Assembly: GCA_027257055.1 (NCBI GenBank)
Contig: JAPVLO010000874.1
Span: forward strand, 310,001 to 374,000
Source: Cephalopachus bancanus
Taxonomy: Eukaryota; Chordata; Mammalia; Primates; Tarsiidae
Reading direction: 5' to 3'
DNA: 64,000 nt
The stretch's first letter is position 1; every line of letters begins with the position of its first letter. This document shows, one piece after another, positions 1 to 13,222 of this stretch. The notes beneath the pieces were generated by a model that saw only the letters and a list, made by a program, of their open reading frames with translations, was not told the origin of the DNA and searched no databases. The translations under genes were made by a program, and so were the position numbers.

Positions 1-1272
1 AAGTTACTCAACATGGAGGTGGCACTGCTCAGCTACTGTACTGCAGTCTAGGGGAGTGATGGTAATTACAACACATCCTATCCTGGGGGGGGGCAGTGAA
101 GGAGAAGAAAGGACCAGTGAAGGAAATGTCACCAACAAGCTGTGGTTAAGTAATGCTGAGGCTGTGAATGAAAACATGAAGAGTTGAAATGAGAGTATGG
201 CTGACATGGGGGGTTCGTTGCTGATTGTGGAGGTTTCTGCTCTGTTTCTGAGGCAGTGTCCCCTTTGCAGGCTTCCCTAGGCTGGAAAAGTGGGGTGAGT
301 TAAGGACAGTGTCAGTCTGAACTTGGTATTCGCTGCTTCTGTTGTGTATTGCAGTCTTCATGTTGCTTAAGCTTGTTTCTCTTATTCCAGTTGTTGTGTG
401 GCCTTGACTGAAATCTATGTAATGAATGTAATAAAAGCGGCATTAATGCCACTGTCTAACCCAGTTAAAATTCTTTTAATAAGATTTAAGTAGCACAGTT
501 AGCACCTTTTCCAAAACTAAACTAATATGAAGTTTTCAGCGATAATAGACTTCCAGTTTTCTGTTTAATTATGTAGTTCTCCCTTTTATTTAAAATTAAA
601 GGGCTTTGATTTTCATAGATAGGTAAATAGGTATAATTTTTCCTATTATCTCAAATGCAAAGCCATATGTAAATATCATGATTGTTGGGATTTATGAGTA
701 CTGATTTCTGTTATACTTCTTCTAAATGGAGATTTAATTGTTTTAAAAGTCCCTCCTTCCCCCTTTCAAATAACATTGCCATCCCTACTGGCACTCTGAG
801 CTCTTTCTTTCTCAGTGTACTGTTTGGACTTTGCCATTGTATATAGAGTCTTGGATAGAAGTAGAGAGGTTAGAGTTTGGACAACTTTAGGGCCTCTTTA
901 AAGAACATGTATAAGGTTAATTCTGGAAACTCCCAAATCAACTTGGAGCTACATGGTTAGCAGTAGCAGAGACTATACCATTAAAGGCATGCTGCAGCCC
1001 CTCCCAGTAGAGAGGATCTTCTTTCAGAAGAATGAACTACAAATTCCCTCATGTCTCTTCCCTTCTAGGTTAACCCTTAAAATTAAACAGTGTACTTGTC
1101 TTCTATACTGTTTTTAAGGAAAACTATTCAGATTGATAACTACCTGAGAAAAATAAGTTGAGTTGTTATGGTCCACAGAAAGAGGCAGAAGACTATGCTG
1201 ATTCCTAAATGGGGCTGAGTGTGTGTTTAATTTTTTGGTGTTAAGTCTGCATTTTGCCACTCTCTCTTTTAG
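1..1272 (+). other. MSL1 intron upstream of first visible exon
   Basis: The sequence upstream of 1273 ends in a pyrimidine tract and AG (CTCTCTTTTAG), so it is the 3' part of an intron. I see no exon, no Alu and no other repeat I can name in it. Short open frames here have no coding character. Confidence 0.8.
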
Positions 1273-4200
1273 CTCCTTGCTCGGATTGAACGTATGGAAA
1301 GGCGGATGCAGCTGGTAAAGAAGGATAATGAGAAAGAAAGGCACAAGCTGTTTCAGGGCTATGAAACTGAAGAGAGAGAGGAAACAGAGCTATCTGAGAA
1401 AATTAAACTGGAGTGCCAGCCGGAGCTTTCCGAGACATCCCAGACTCTGCCTCCCAAGCCTTTCTCATGTGGGCGGAGTGGAAAGGGACACAAAAGGTGT
1501 GCTGATAAACTTCATTACACTGTCTGGACATGATGAGGACACTTGTTACTGGTGATTGAGAGTAGGAGATTAGGATTTATAAATTGTTTTATAACAACCA
1601 CAGCCTGAATTATGAAGTCTTCTGTTCTGAGAAACTATCTTGAAACATTCTTGTGCAGGCTATGAAAGTCTGTTAGGAATATTTTGGTCAGAATAGTAAT
1701 TACAGAATGCAGAGTGCATCATTAAAAAAATGGGCAACAAATGTGACAGCTGAGTTTCTGAAAGAAAACTACAGTAGCAGTTCACTTCAAGTTAGGAAAT
1801 GTTAAACTTCTTCATTGTTTTGGGCTTTGGTAGACATAAAAAAATAAAGTAGAACTGTCTTTGGACGCAGAGAAATTAGTCAAACTGTAAGTATGGGCAT
1901 AAATTATGAACACTCAGAATTCAAATGCAGTAAAATATGTGGATGTATAATCCTGATATAAACTAAGTTTTGTAAGATTAAGGGGTAGTAAAGATTCTTC
2001 TAAGTTAGTGAAACTTTAAATAGGGGATGAATCTTGAAAAAGAAGTATAAAATTTAGATTGGTAAAGAGAAAAGGAGATGATGTTCTAGGGATGTGGGGT
2101 AGGGGTAAGAAGGGAGGGAGAGAGAAGGAGAAGGAGAGCAAGCCGACAGAAAAAGGAAATGGAGATTGTAATTAATGTGTTATAGGGTTGGTGGGAAAAG
2201 TAAAGAGACTGAGCTCTAGTTGACAGGAGTGTAGTTAGTGGCACAGAGTAGTGGCACCTAACGTTGGCTTAAAGGACTTTGGTTAAGATAGGGACCTAAA
2301 ATCTAGTAGGCAACAGGATATCATTTGAGATTCTTTTTTTTTTTTTTTTTTTTTTTGAGTTGGAGTCTCACTCTGTCGCCCAGACTGGAGTGCAGTGGCC
2401 GCTCCCGGCCACCGCAGCCTCGACCTGCTGGGCTCCGGCGATCCTTCCGCCTCAGCCTTCCGAGTAGCCAGAATTACAGGCATGCGCTACCACGCCCAGC
2501 TGATTTTTTTTTTGATTTATTGTAGAGATGAGGTCTCACTGCCCAGGCGGGTCTCGAACCCGCGGGCTCAGGCAATCCACTCACCTCAACCTCCCAAAGG
2601 CGCGGGATGACAGGCTGAGCCACCGAGCCCGGCTTCATTTGAGATTCTTAAACACAGGAATTCACTTATTCAACAGACATTTGGGCCTATTTTATATGCT
2701 GTTAAGCAAGGGCTGTTCCTGCTCATGAGCTGCCAGATGAGCACCATTTAGGTACCTGGATACTGGTCATTTGGGGGAAGAGAATAAGCTAGTTCTCTTG
2801 CCCCAAAATGTGTTCACATTAGATTTTATTCAAGAGTCAATAAATCATATAATGTTTTCTTCCCTGTTTAATAGGAAATCCCCATTTGGAAGTACAGAAA
2901 GAAAGACTCCTGTTAAAAAGCTGGCTCCTGAATTTTCAAAAGTCAAAACAAAAACTCCTAAGCACTCTCCTATTAAAGAGGAACCCTGTGGTTCCTTATC
3001 TGAAACTGTTTGTAAACGTGAATTGAGGAGCCAAGAAACCCCAGAAAAGCCCCGGTCTTCAGTGGACACCCCACCAAGACTCTCCACTCCCCAAAAGGGA
3101 CCCAGCGCCCATCCCAAGGAGAAAGCCTTCTCAAGTGAGATAGAAGATTTGCCGTACCTTTCCACCACAGAAATGTATTTGTGTCGTTGGCACCAGCCTC
3201 CCCCATCACCATTACCATTACGGGAATCCTCTCCAAAGAAGGAGGAGACTGTAGCAAGTAAGGCATAGAGAACACTTGCTCTTATACCCTAGTGGTGGCG
3301 GTCAAGCTAACAAGTGTGAAATGCCTTTGGCATTTTTTAAAAAGTGCAATCAATAAAGCAGAGTTCTGTCAAGAATGAGTAAGTTAACAGCCAGAGACAG
3401 ACACTGTGCAGGCATTGCAAATAGATGGAATTACAGCAAAATGTGCTCAATGTATTTGCCTGCTTACAACACTGGGAGATGTGTTTGCCAGTAAGTTGCT
3501 CATCACCAGAGCACCAGACTTGGGGGTGTAATCTCCAGCAACTTGCATGCCCTCTGAAAGAAGGGTTTTCTGTGCTGTGAAATGCATAGAACTTATACTT
3601 TGCCATGCACGACTGTTCCTGCAATTGATATTGTGTGAAACCTGGGAGGGTGGTCTTTGGGTGTTCTCAGGGGCCAATGGTAATTTTTGGGTTGGGGAGC
3701 CAGCTTGGGGTGGGGAGTTTCACCTGGGCCTCCGCTCTTTAACTATATAAACATTTATCTGTATCTCTATGTCCCGGTCTGGGGGGCAGGAGGAATCTGC
3801 CAAAGACCAACAGTCTTACTTTATCTTACTATACTTCACAAAGGTTCTAAAATGTGAAGAGTTTATTTGGATTGCAGTAGCCCATTGGTTGTTCATATAT
3901 TTAAATAAAATGGTCTACAAACTATTTTTCAAACAATAAGGACTATCTTGGGATATCTGAGCTGCTTGGGGTGGGTGTGGGGTTGTGGGACCTTGGTCTT
4001 CATTCCCTTTTTTTTTTCTTTATGGCTTCCACACAGAGATGTTCCCCTATCTTCTACATCAACCAGTAACTGGAATGTGCCTTCAATCATGTAATTTTAG
4101 TCTATGACAGTCACTGCGGGTACTCGGGGGTGATGGTGGGGGAGACCTTTTTGGATAGAGCTGCAGTCCTGTTTCTACTGCTGTGTCTTGCCCTGGCAGG

Positions 4201-7200
4201 GTGGCGATGGAAATCCATTCCAATGAGACAAGAGCATTCTCCAGGCTTTGTTTGGCTGTTCTGGTGACAAAATTCAGTGGGAAAGATAGATCACTCTTCT
4301 TAATTATCTAACATTTATTAGGCCTCACACTTGAGTACATGAGATAGACCAGGATCCTCACCTAGGTTCAGATTTTTTTTGTTGGTTCAGTCAGTTGAAC
4401 AGGTTTATCCTTAATGGCTAACCTTTTTGCTGCCATGGCAATGCTGCGTAACAACTTAAGAGAAACTGTGAAGCAACTTCCCATCCAGGACTGAGAAATG
4501 GCTTGGTCCAGAGCTGTTCTGTGTGACTGGCTACTTTTGAAAACCCTATCTTCCCTAGTACAGAAAATTCCAAACACCTCTGAGATTTTGGGCATAGCAG
4601 TATGAAGGAGTCTGGGGAGATTCCAGCCCCTTGAGGAGCCTGAGTTGTGAATAAACATGTGAATCCTTATTCTTGATGCCCCTATCTCAAGAGGAAGTCT
4701 CAATGACTTGTTCTAAGGAAGCCAAAGTCTTTGTGCATGTTGTTCAGGCTGGACCAGCAAGGTAGTTTGGAGGGAGGAGGGAGCTGTTTAAGAAGACTAC
4801 ATCTGTAAGTTTTGAGAACACTGATCTTTTATTTGAAAAATAGGGTCAACTTTTACTCACCTGCCATGTTCTGAGTTTAAGGTTTGATATCCTTGGCCAT
4901 CAACTGTTGCAGGGAAACCACCCTAAATAATGAAGAAAAGAAGTCGTCTCAGTGTAAAAAAAAAAAGTGGTGGGCTTATTTTCTTTTCTTTTGTCTGTTG
5001 TTCCCTCTTCCCTTCCCCCAGAGAGAAATTCTCAAAAGAGCAACTCAAAAACCAAAATGGCTTCCTAGTGAGAACTTCAATGATGCTCCTTTCCTCCATT
5101 TTGGGTATGGGCTTTTTTTCTTTTTACACTGAGATGATTCTTCTTTCCTGCATTATTTAGGGTGTCTGATGCCATCAAGTGTTGCAGGAGAAACTTCAGT
5201 CTTGGCTGGTGAGTAGAATAGGAATTGTGCTGGCTGGGCCTGGGGAGGGGGTTGGTGGGATGGTGGATGGTTGGGAGCTGCATTCCCCATCCGTTGGATG
5301 TGGGAGAGTGAGATTCCTTGGCGTATGACTGCTTACACTACTATAGACTTCAAAATGACAACACATTTCAGTTGTTTTTCAGGAACTGCAAATAGCATCC
5401 ATTATATGAATTGTCAGGTATTGGCTTAGGGTTTTTTGTGATCCTGGGTTTGGCAGACTGCAATGGCATTTTAGGTCCTTTTATACCATAGCGAGGACAC
5501 TGAATATGACTTCAGGGAGGCCATAGAATGGATTCCTATCACTTGGTAACTTTATCTTATCTGGAGAGAGACCTCTTGTCCTAGTTAATAGTTGTGCGAC
5601 TTTGGATTTAAGGGTGGTTCCACCCCTCCTCCCTTTCTTTTTCTTTTCTTTTTTCAGTTCCTTCTTGGAGGGACCACTCAGTAGAGCCTCTAAGGGACCC
5701 AAATCCTTCAGACCTTTTGGAGGTAGGTACTCAAGAGCAGTTAATTGAAAAGAGTAAGAAACTAAGTAGAACATGGAATATAACGTGAAAATATAGTATT
5801 ATGGATGTGTTAATAGAATTTTAAGGCTAGAAGGGGACTTGAGACATTTTCTAGTCTAGCTTCTTCTTTTTTTTTTTTTGAGTTGGAGTCTCACTCGGTC
5901 CCCTAGACTGGAGTGCAGTGGCCGCTCCCAGCCACCGCAGCCTCACCTGCTGGTCTCCGGTGATCCTTCCGCTTCAGCCTTCCGAGTAGCCGGAATTACA
6001 GGCATGCACTACCATGCCCAGCCGATTTTTTGATTTATTGTAGAGATGAGGTCTCGCTGCCCAGGCGGGTCTCGAACCCGCGGGCTCAGGCAATCCACTC
6101 ACCTCAGCCTCCCAAAGGCGCGGGATTACAGGCTGATCCACGGAGCCTGGCTGCTTCTTCATTTTATAGATGAGAATACTGAGATCCAAAGTAGTTAAAA
6201 AGTGAATATCTGGGTGCGGTGGCTCAAGCCTGTAATCCCAGCAATTTCAGAGGCTGAGCCGAAAGGATTGCCTGAGCCCAGGGGTTTGAGACCAGCCTGG
6301 GTAACTTGGCGAGACCTCATCTCTGCAATAAATCAAAAAATTAGCTGGGCGTGCTGGCACGCGCCTATAGTTCCAGCTACTTGGAAGGATGAGGCAGAAG
6401 GATCGCCTGAGCTCAGCACATCGAGGCTGCAGTGGCCATGAGCATGCCACTGCACTCCGGCCTGGACAACAGAGTGAGACTCCTACTCAAAAAAACACAC
6501 AAAGAATGGGTTAGCCGGCTGAGCATGGTGGCTCAAGACTATAATCCCAGCACTTAGGGAGGCCGAGGCGAGAGGATTGTCTAAGCTCAGGGATTCGAGA
6601 CCAGCCTGGGCAACTTGGTGAGACCTCATCTCTACAATATATTAAAAAATTAGTTAGGCTTGGTAGCACACACCTGTAGTTCCAGCTACTTGAAAGACTG
6701 AGGCAGAATCATTGCTGGAGCCTAGCAGGTCGATGCTGGGGAGGCTTTGAGTGATCCACTGCACTCCAGCCTGGGTGACAGTGAGACTCTGACCCAAAAA
6801 AAATAAATAGTCTGGGCTCAGTGGCTCAGCCTGTAATCTCGCACTTTGGGAGGCCGAGATGAGTGAATTGCCTGAGCCCGCGGGTTCGAGACCCGCCTGG
6901 GCAACTTGGCAAGACCTCATCTCTACAGTAAATAAAAAAAATTAGCCAGGCGTGGTAGTGCGTGCCTGTAGTTCCAGCTACTTGGAAGGCTGAGGTGGAA
7001 GAATCACTGGAGCCCACCAGGTCGACGCTGTGGTTGCTGGAAACGGCCACTGCATTCCAGTCTGGGCGACAGAGTGAGACTCCAACTCAAAAAAATAAAT
7101 AGCTAGGTAGTGTTCACAACAAAGATAGATTTTATACTAAGTGAAAGTTAGCATATATCACTCAGCAGCAAAATTATATGTCCCATGCTCATTTGACTTT

Positions 7201-9135
7201 TAAAAATTTTGATTATTTTAAACTCAGACTCATAAAAACTGTGGAGGCAGGGAAGGTTTGTGGCAGTCTCGGGGTATTTCAGTTTGATGTGATGTTTACC
7301 TTGGAAAGTTTTGGAAATGATCTTGAAATTTGGAGATTCTAAAAGGGTAGGGATGGGGAAAGGAGTATGTGTTTTGCTGATTCTGTTACCAGGAGGTTCA
7401 CGTAATATCCGTAGAACCCACAGACTCAGGTTGAACTTGAAGGTGAAAGATTTTACATTCCTGGAAGCTGTAAATTAGTATATGTGTACCTAGTATATGG
7501 TGATAAATAGCTTATCAGCTGCTCTTCTTTACACAGAACCTAGATGACAGTGTGTTTTCGAAGCGGCATGCAAAACTGGAGCTAGATGAGAAGAGAAGGA
7601 AAAGGTGAGGTCAGAGATATCTGTCTCGGGAACGACTGAGCCCTAGGACCCTGACCTCCCTCTTCCATACTGTGGAGAATCTTGGTGCTCTTAATACTCT
7701 TACATTACTGGCTTCCCAACTGGTTGAATATCTTAGTTGGAAATGGTAGCTGTTGTGTAGGTAAACACGATTGGCCATTTTTTCTTTGTGCATGACCTCT
7801 CAGTTCCACTTTCTGTGGAACACCAACACATGACCTGGACTGGTAGACCTAAACAGCTTTTCCCTAACTGGGCAGTGATTTCTCTTTACCCTATCTAGAG
7901 GAGTGAGCAAGCATCTTCCTAGCATCTGGATTGTGTGAGTTGCTCTTATAGAGCAGGTTTTGAGTAAGCAGTAATGCTGGGTTTGTTTGTTTTGTTTGTC
8001 TGGTTTGTTTTTCCCAGATGGGATATTCAGAGGATCAGGGAACAAAGAATTTTACAGCGACTGCAGCTCAGAATGTATAAAAAGAAAGGAATTCAGGAAT
8101 CTGAGCCTGAGGTTACCTCATTTTTCCCTGAGCCAGATGATGGTAAGTTTTGTCTATCTAAAAGAGTAGGTTTTTCAAAGAAGAAAAAGGGTACAAGGCT
8201 CCAGGATACAACTTGCTTTGAATGAATGTACTATATTTTAGAACAGGTATAGTTTTCCATCTATGACACTAACAAGCTACCATTTGACTTTCTCCCATAG
8301 TTGAAAGTTTGATGATTACCCCCTTCTTGCCTGTTGTAGCATTTGGACGACCATTACCAAAATTAACTCCACAGTAAGTATAAAGCTTTTTTTTTCCTTC
8401 CCACTTATGTAGCCTGCACCTCCCTTTCAGACTTCATGGAAGCCTAGATATAAGGTGGAACCAGGTGACTTAGGGATAGCCATGGTTCTTTGACAGAAAT
8501 GAGGCTACTTGGGCAACTAGCTTTTGTAATAAGACTACAAAGCCAGGAATTAGGAGGATTGCATTTTGAGTTAGGAATAGATTATCCCATCACTTTTTTT
8601 TTTTTTTTGAGTTGGAGTCTCACTGCGTCGCCCAGACTGGAGTACAGTGGCATGCTCCCGGACACTGTAGCCTCCGCCTCAGCCTTCCAAGTAACCGGAA
8701 CTATAGGCGCGTGCTACCACGCCTGGCTAATTTTTTGATTTATTGTAGAGACGAGGTCTCGCCAAGTTGCCTGGGTGGGTCTCAAACCCACGGGCTCAGG
8801 CAATTCACTCACCTCAGCCTCCCAAAGCGCGGGATTACAGGCTGAGCCACTGAGCCTGGCTTCTTCCATCACTTTAATGGTACGTTGTTGCTGTGGCTTT
8901 GAGGCAGGAAAGACATTCTGAACTTGAGACTCGAGTCAGGGCTAGGAGTGGTGAGGGACATAGTGACTTTTTTGGAGTTGCTATCCTGTGCTCACTGAAT
9001 CTCTTCTAGTCTTGCAAGTTGATTTCCTCATCCTTTTTTGCCAGGAATTTTGAGCTGCCCTGGTTGGATGAGCGTAGCCGATGCAGGTTGGAGATCCAGA
9101 AGAAGCAAACACCTCACCGGACGTGTAGGAAATAG
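1273..9135 (+). CDS. MSL1: MSL1, 3' part: scaffold of the MSL histone acetyltransferase complex (last 358 residues)
   Basis: Coding exons, all with GT-AG borders in phase: 1273-1496, 2875-3257, 5161-5208, 5658-5722, 7537-7604, 8018-8142, 8301-8373, 9045-9135 (stop TAG 9133-9135). The first begins [17 protein letters not shown], the end of the N-terminal coiled coil that in the family dimerises and binds MSL2. The second is Ser/Pro/Lys-rich with basic patches ([20 protein letters not shown]). The last exons form the PEHE domain. The family protein bridges KAT8/MOF, MSL3 and MSL2 in the nucleus for H4K16 acetylation. The N-terminal exon or exons (about 256 residues by comparison with the human length) lie before the window, so this copy is cut by the window edge, not broken. 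Exons are intact with no frameshift. Identification is very secure. Confidence 0.97.
2334..2634 (-). mobile_element. Alu, derived subfamily (short left-arm form)
   Basis: Full length, antisense in an MSL1 intron. The target-site duplication TCATTTGAGATTC flanks both ends (2321 and 2635). It has the GCTGCCCAGGCGGGTC signature. Confidence 0.97.
3258..5160 (+). other. MSL1 intron, no recognised repeat
   Basis: Intron between the large Ser/Pro-rich exon (donor GTAAGG at 3258) and a 48-nt exon (acceptor TTATTTAG ending 5160). It is unusual here in holding no Alu over 1.9 kb. The open frame at 4368-4703 on the minus strand has no recognisable product. Confidence 0.75.
5658..9135 (+). CDS. MSL1: MSL1 PEHE domain exons
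   Basis: Five exons (5658-5722, 7537-7604, 8018-8142, 8301-8373, 9045-9135) encode the PEHE region. The first half runs [21 protein letters not shown], then a basic helix [20 protein letters not shown] and a second helix ending [12 protein letters not shown]. In the family this half contacts the KAT8 acetyltransferase domain. The second half, [19 protein letters not shown] to [18 protein letters not shown], is the part known to bind the MRG domain of MSL3. The basic cluster [15 protein letters not shown] also looks like a bipartite nuclear localisation signal. Partner assignments come from published family structures, not from this sequence. Confidence 0.9.
5867..6152 (-). mobile_element. Alu, derived subfamily (short left-arm form)
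   Basis: Antisense in an MSL1 intron, flanked by duplications GCTTCTTC. Same left-arm deletion as the copy at 2334. Confidence 0.95.
6208..6500 (+). mobile_element. Alu, intermediate subfamily
   Basis: Sense copy with GGCTCAAGCC and GACTCCTACTCAAAA, the less derived type with ACCAGCCTGGG in the B-box region. Confidence 0.93.
6513..6808 (+). mobile_element. Alu, intermediate subfamily
   Basis: Sense copy directly following the previous one; ends GACCCAAAAAAAATAAATAG. Confidence 0.92.
6811..7102 (+). mobile_element. Alu, derived subfamily
   Basis: Third sense copy of the tandem group. It carries GGCTCAGCC and GGGTTCGAGACCCGCC and ends with the same AAATAAATAG as the preceding copy. Confidence 0.94.
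8596..8862 (-). mobile_element. Alu, derived subfamily
   Basis: Antisense in an MSL1 intron, flanked by CCATCACTTT. The right arm is slightly shortened. Confidence 0.95.
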
Positions 9136-10597
9136 CTGTGCTGGCAAGAACCTTCTGTCTTCAGATAGTTGTAGCATGCCATTCCCAGAGTGGCAGAGAC
9201 CTGTATATGTGACCTTTGTCCTCATTTATGTTATCATTTACTGATGATGCCCTTCCATACTCCCTTGATTTTGGTTTTGTTTTCATCACTCTGATTTCAC
9301 AAAAACTTTATTGTGATTTATAGAGTGTGATGGCATTTATTTTCTCTTTTTAGGGAAATGAACTCACCATCTAAATCTATAGGATGGCAGATTTGGAAGT
9401 TAGTTTCAGGGGTCTGCTATACATTTGCCTATGTTAAAGGGTAAAAGGGCTCTCTTCATTAGACATGTGGAAGATGAAGCAACTCCTGCCTTTAGAGCTG
9501 TGCCTGCATGACACTCTTCTCGCCCTGGTATACCCTCCTTATAATTTGGGTATAAAAGTATTCACCCTAAAACGAAACAAAAATTACCATGAGCTTTAGG
9601 ACCAGACAAGGAATAACAAGTGAAGTGATAAAGAAAGTCATCCTAACAGAGTAGAAAAGAGATCAGAGTGTTGGCGGATAAATGTCTAAAAGATAGTTGT
9701 TTTCTTAAAGCTATTCTGTGATATAGCCATGTGGGGAGGAATGTTTGTGATTTTTTTTTTTAGTTAATGGATAACTGAATTTCTTCCCCCACCCCTCAAA
9801 AAACAAAATCTTTGGAAAAGAGAATGAGGATGGTTAGTTTTAAACAAATTACTACTGTAAACAAAAGCAGTTGACATTTGGAATAGCATGTCAGAACCTG
9901 TATAGATGTCCTTGTGTCACATCACTTCTCAAGTATTCCTTAATTGGGCTTTATCCATTTAGCTGAGCTCTTGGTGGTGGGGTAGAGATTTAGGGAGGGT
10001 GGGGGGAGGGTGTGGAAATATGTGCTTTCTTTGGCTGGCAAATGTCTACATCTTGAAACAAGCAGATGTACCTAATGAGCTTCTCCATTCACTTTGTAAG
10101 AATAGATTTGTATGTGTACCATCTTGGTGTCCCCCCCGCCCCCATTTTATTAAAATATCAGGACAGCACTCCCAGGCCACTTTGGTCTTATGTAAGATCC
10201 CTATTAACTATCTGAAAGGAAAATAGAGCCAAGACCTCTGGTCTCAAATATATAGGAATTGCCTTTCTTTAGTCTTCAGGACTATTGTGTGAAAACAAGT
10301 AGGGGTCTAATCTCCTAGAAGGTAGGGGCTTTTATCCTTGAAGAGAATATGTCCCCAGATTATTAGCACTTTTAGAGGAGAAGCCAAGGTATGTAGGGTG
10401 TGTGGCCGGCCCATCAGTGGAGCATGAGAGAGAATGGGATACCATTGTGGGAAGAGAAGAAAAGTTCCTCAGGGGCCTCCCACTGCTAAAGCTTTTTGTG
10501 AGATGTTGATCTGTGCTTCCTGGATTTGACTTTTAAAGGAATTATTCCAGCAGCACATGTAGTATTCTTGGATGATCTTGCTGCTCTTATTTCTCCT

Positions 10598-10599
<2 letters not shown>

Positions 10600-10631
<32 letters not shown>

Positions 10632-10644
10632 TGTGTGTGTGTGT
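10600..10644. repeat. (TG)n microsatellite in MSL1 3'UTR
   Basis: About 22 TG units with one interruption (GTGTATGTG). Confidence 0.97.
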
Positions 10645-11583
10645 CTATGGGTTTTCATTTGTAACTCCATCTGCTTAGGAGAGTGGGCTCTCTATAAGGG
10701 AACTGCTGTAAACTTCGTTGCAGCAAGGATGTAGAGAGAAATAGGACTTAATTCCACTAGGGGCTCTCATCTCACACCTTAAGGAGAAGAAGGAGATTTC
10801 TAAAAAAAAAAAAAAAACCAAAAAACTGGGCTGGATTTTCTTTGTTTTCATCATTTTAATATGGCAAGCTGTTCAGCTTTCCTACTCTGACCTACGTTAT
10901 TATGTTCCTTCATAATGTGCCCAAAAAGAAAAAAAACCCCAATCAGTGTCTCTTGACTTTGTTCCTTGATCCCTCTCAGTTTCTTCTTCATTTTAGCATT
11001 TGTCAGATTGCTAATTTTGGATATGGGTTAGCAAATTTAACCTTTATGTTTGTGCCCTACCCAGGGAACTCCTATTTCTGACTTGAACTAGACTAAGAGG
11101 AATTCATGAGGTGCTATCTGGCCAGACTTAAGTGGATTCTATTTCCTTGATTCTCCCTCTCCCTGAGGACCTCTTATTTTATTGTTCCCTCTTCTAGGTC
11201 AATTCTCCTTTGATTTGGATATGCTGAGGTTTGTTGAGAAGGAGGCTGAAGAGTAGATTAGCAAAGTTCCAAGAGTGATATTAAACAGTGTGTTAGAGTG
11301 TGGAGGGAAAATTAGTCTTATTTTTCCCTACATGGGATACAACACTGTGAAATTCAATCTTCAACTGAAGGCCCTGCAGTTCTCCTAAAACATAGTTCTT
11401 TGTTTTTCTTTAACAAAGTTTAAGCTAGTGTTAATAAATTAAAAAGAAATTGCTTGTCTGTCCAATTCAGCTTTGTTTTATGCCCATTTCATATTGTTCT
11501 GTGTTGTAATTCATACTTTTGATACCATTTCTGATGTGTAAAATTGGTTGTCTTGTAAATATCTTATAAAGAGTTCAATTGTA

Positions 11584-11589
11584 AATAAA
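11584..11589 (+). terminator. Poly(A) signal AATAAA, MSL1
   Basis: Canonical AATAAA followed by a T/G-rich stretch (TATTGTGGCTGTTAATTTTTG), the expected downstream element. It is the best candidate for the main MSL1 3' end. Confidence 0.75.
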
Positions 11590-12572
11590 CTATTGTGGCT
11601 GTTAATTTTTGAACCTCTGCTTCAGTTTATTAGATTTATTAGCAAGCATTAAACAATTCTGTTTGTATATTTGAAAGTTCGGAAAAAGAAATTCATTTTC
11701 ACAATAAAAAACAACATTATTTTCCCCTTTATATAAGGTACTCACTTCCACTTGTGTGTAAGTACAATGTATGTTTTATCCTTCTTTGTCCAGTGTGCTT
11801 CCTGTCACATTGCTGGCAACTTTAAAAACGAGACTGTAGGATACTTGGTGCCTGGTGTCTAAATGAATAAAACATTACAGTTGGAAAGACCTTAGAGGTC
11901 ATCTAGTCTGACCCTTGATACATGATTTCCCTCAACAACATTCCAGACAAATGAAGTCCAGCTTCTGCTTCAACACTTTTTCCCATACATTTTTTTCCCC
12001 CTAAATGTTTGAAAATTCCTCCTGGTTGACAAAATCTAACTTGTAACTAGAACCCATTGGTTCTTGCTTTGTCTTCCAATATGATGAAAAAAGATCAATC
12101 CCTTCTTTTCCTCATAGTTCCTCTAATAGTTAACCATTGCGGTGACTATCCAGGTCTTCTCTTCCTGAGATCTTACATTTAGAGATCTTAGTATTGTTCT
12201 GAAAAGAGTCTGATTTTTCAGGTCCTTCTGGATGAATGAACAATTTACCCACATTCATTTAAAAATTGAACCCAGGCCAAACAACTGAAGGACAAAGTGA
12301 CAGTCTATTACTTTCCTTATTTCGACACTAAGCTTAGCAGCCTTGTATGTACCAATTTGGCTTGTGATCGATAAGCTCTTCCGAGTTTCTTTCCTTGACA
12401 CTTATTAAATCATGTATCCTGAATTTTGAATTTAGGTGGTTGACTTGGAGCTGGACTTACAAGTTGTTGCATTTGGCTACTTGTTTAACCAGTTGAGATT
12501 GCTTGAATCTTGATTCAATCTCTGGAAGTTTCATAATTCCTTCTATTGACTTTAAATTTGATATACAACAGG

Positions 12573-12874
12573 ATTTTTTTTTTTAACTTTATTTTTGAGT
12601 AGGAATTTAATTCTGTCACCCAGGCTGGAGTGCAGTGGCACACTCAGCCACCGCAGCCCCAACCTGCTGAGCTCAGGTGATCCTTCTGCCTCAGCTTTAC
12701 AAGTAGCTGGAACCACAGGTGTGGGCCACCACAGTCAGCTAATTTTTCGATTTATTGTAGAGACGAGGTCTCGCCATGTTGTCCAGGCTGGTCTCCAGCC
12801 CTTGATCTCAGGCAATCCTCTTGCCTTAGCATCCCAAAGTGCTTGGATTACAGGCGTGGGTAACGTGCCTGGCA
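12573..12874 (-). mobile_element. Alu, older intermediate copy
   Basis: Antisense and diverged. CAGGATT is present at both ends. It sits within the ancient LINE-like stretch. Confidence 0.9.
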
Positions 12875-12938
12875 CATCAGGATTCGTAACCATATGATTT
12901 ATAAAAATATTACTTAGGGTAGTATTCTGTACTATGTT

Positions 12939-13222
12939 TTTGTTTTGTTTTTTTTGAGTTGGAGTTTCACTCCGTCGCCCAGACTGGAGTGCAGTGGCCG
13001 CTCCCGGCCACCGCAGCCTCGACTGCTGGGCTCCGGCGATCCTTCCGCCTCAGCCTTCCAAGTAGCCGCGCGCTACCACGCCCGGCTAATTTTTTTGATT
13101 TATTATAGAGATGAGGTCTCACCAAGTTGCCCAGGCGAGTCTCGAACCCGCGGTCTCAGGCAATCCACTCACCTCAGCTTCCCAAAGGCACGGGATTACA
13201 GGCTGAGCCACCGAGCCCGGCT
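12939..13222 (-). mobile_element. Alu, derived subfamily
   Basis: Antisense, with a perfect 13-base duplication TCTGTACTATGTT at both ends. About 10 bases are missing in the right arm after TTCCAAGTAGCCG. Confidence 0.96.

Larger units (their letters stand above)
9136..11605 (+). other. MSL1: MSL1 3'UTR with poly(A) signal
   Basis: After the stop at 9133-9135 the sequence continues without a coding exon to AATAAA at 11584-11589. Cleavage is likely about 15-20 nt later. It contains a (TG)n run at about 10600-10644 and no Alu over about 2.4 kb. An earlier AATAAA lies near 11433, and another at 11866-11871 could serve as a distal site. The end is inferred from the hexamer. Confidence 0.75.

Noticed and set aside
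4368..4703. 111-codon minus-strand frame in an MSL1 intron
   Set aside because: No recognisable motif, no paired splice signals and no known antisense gene at this locus.
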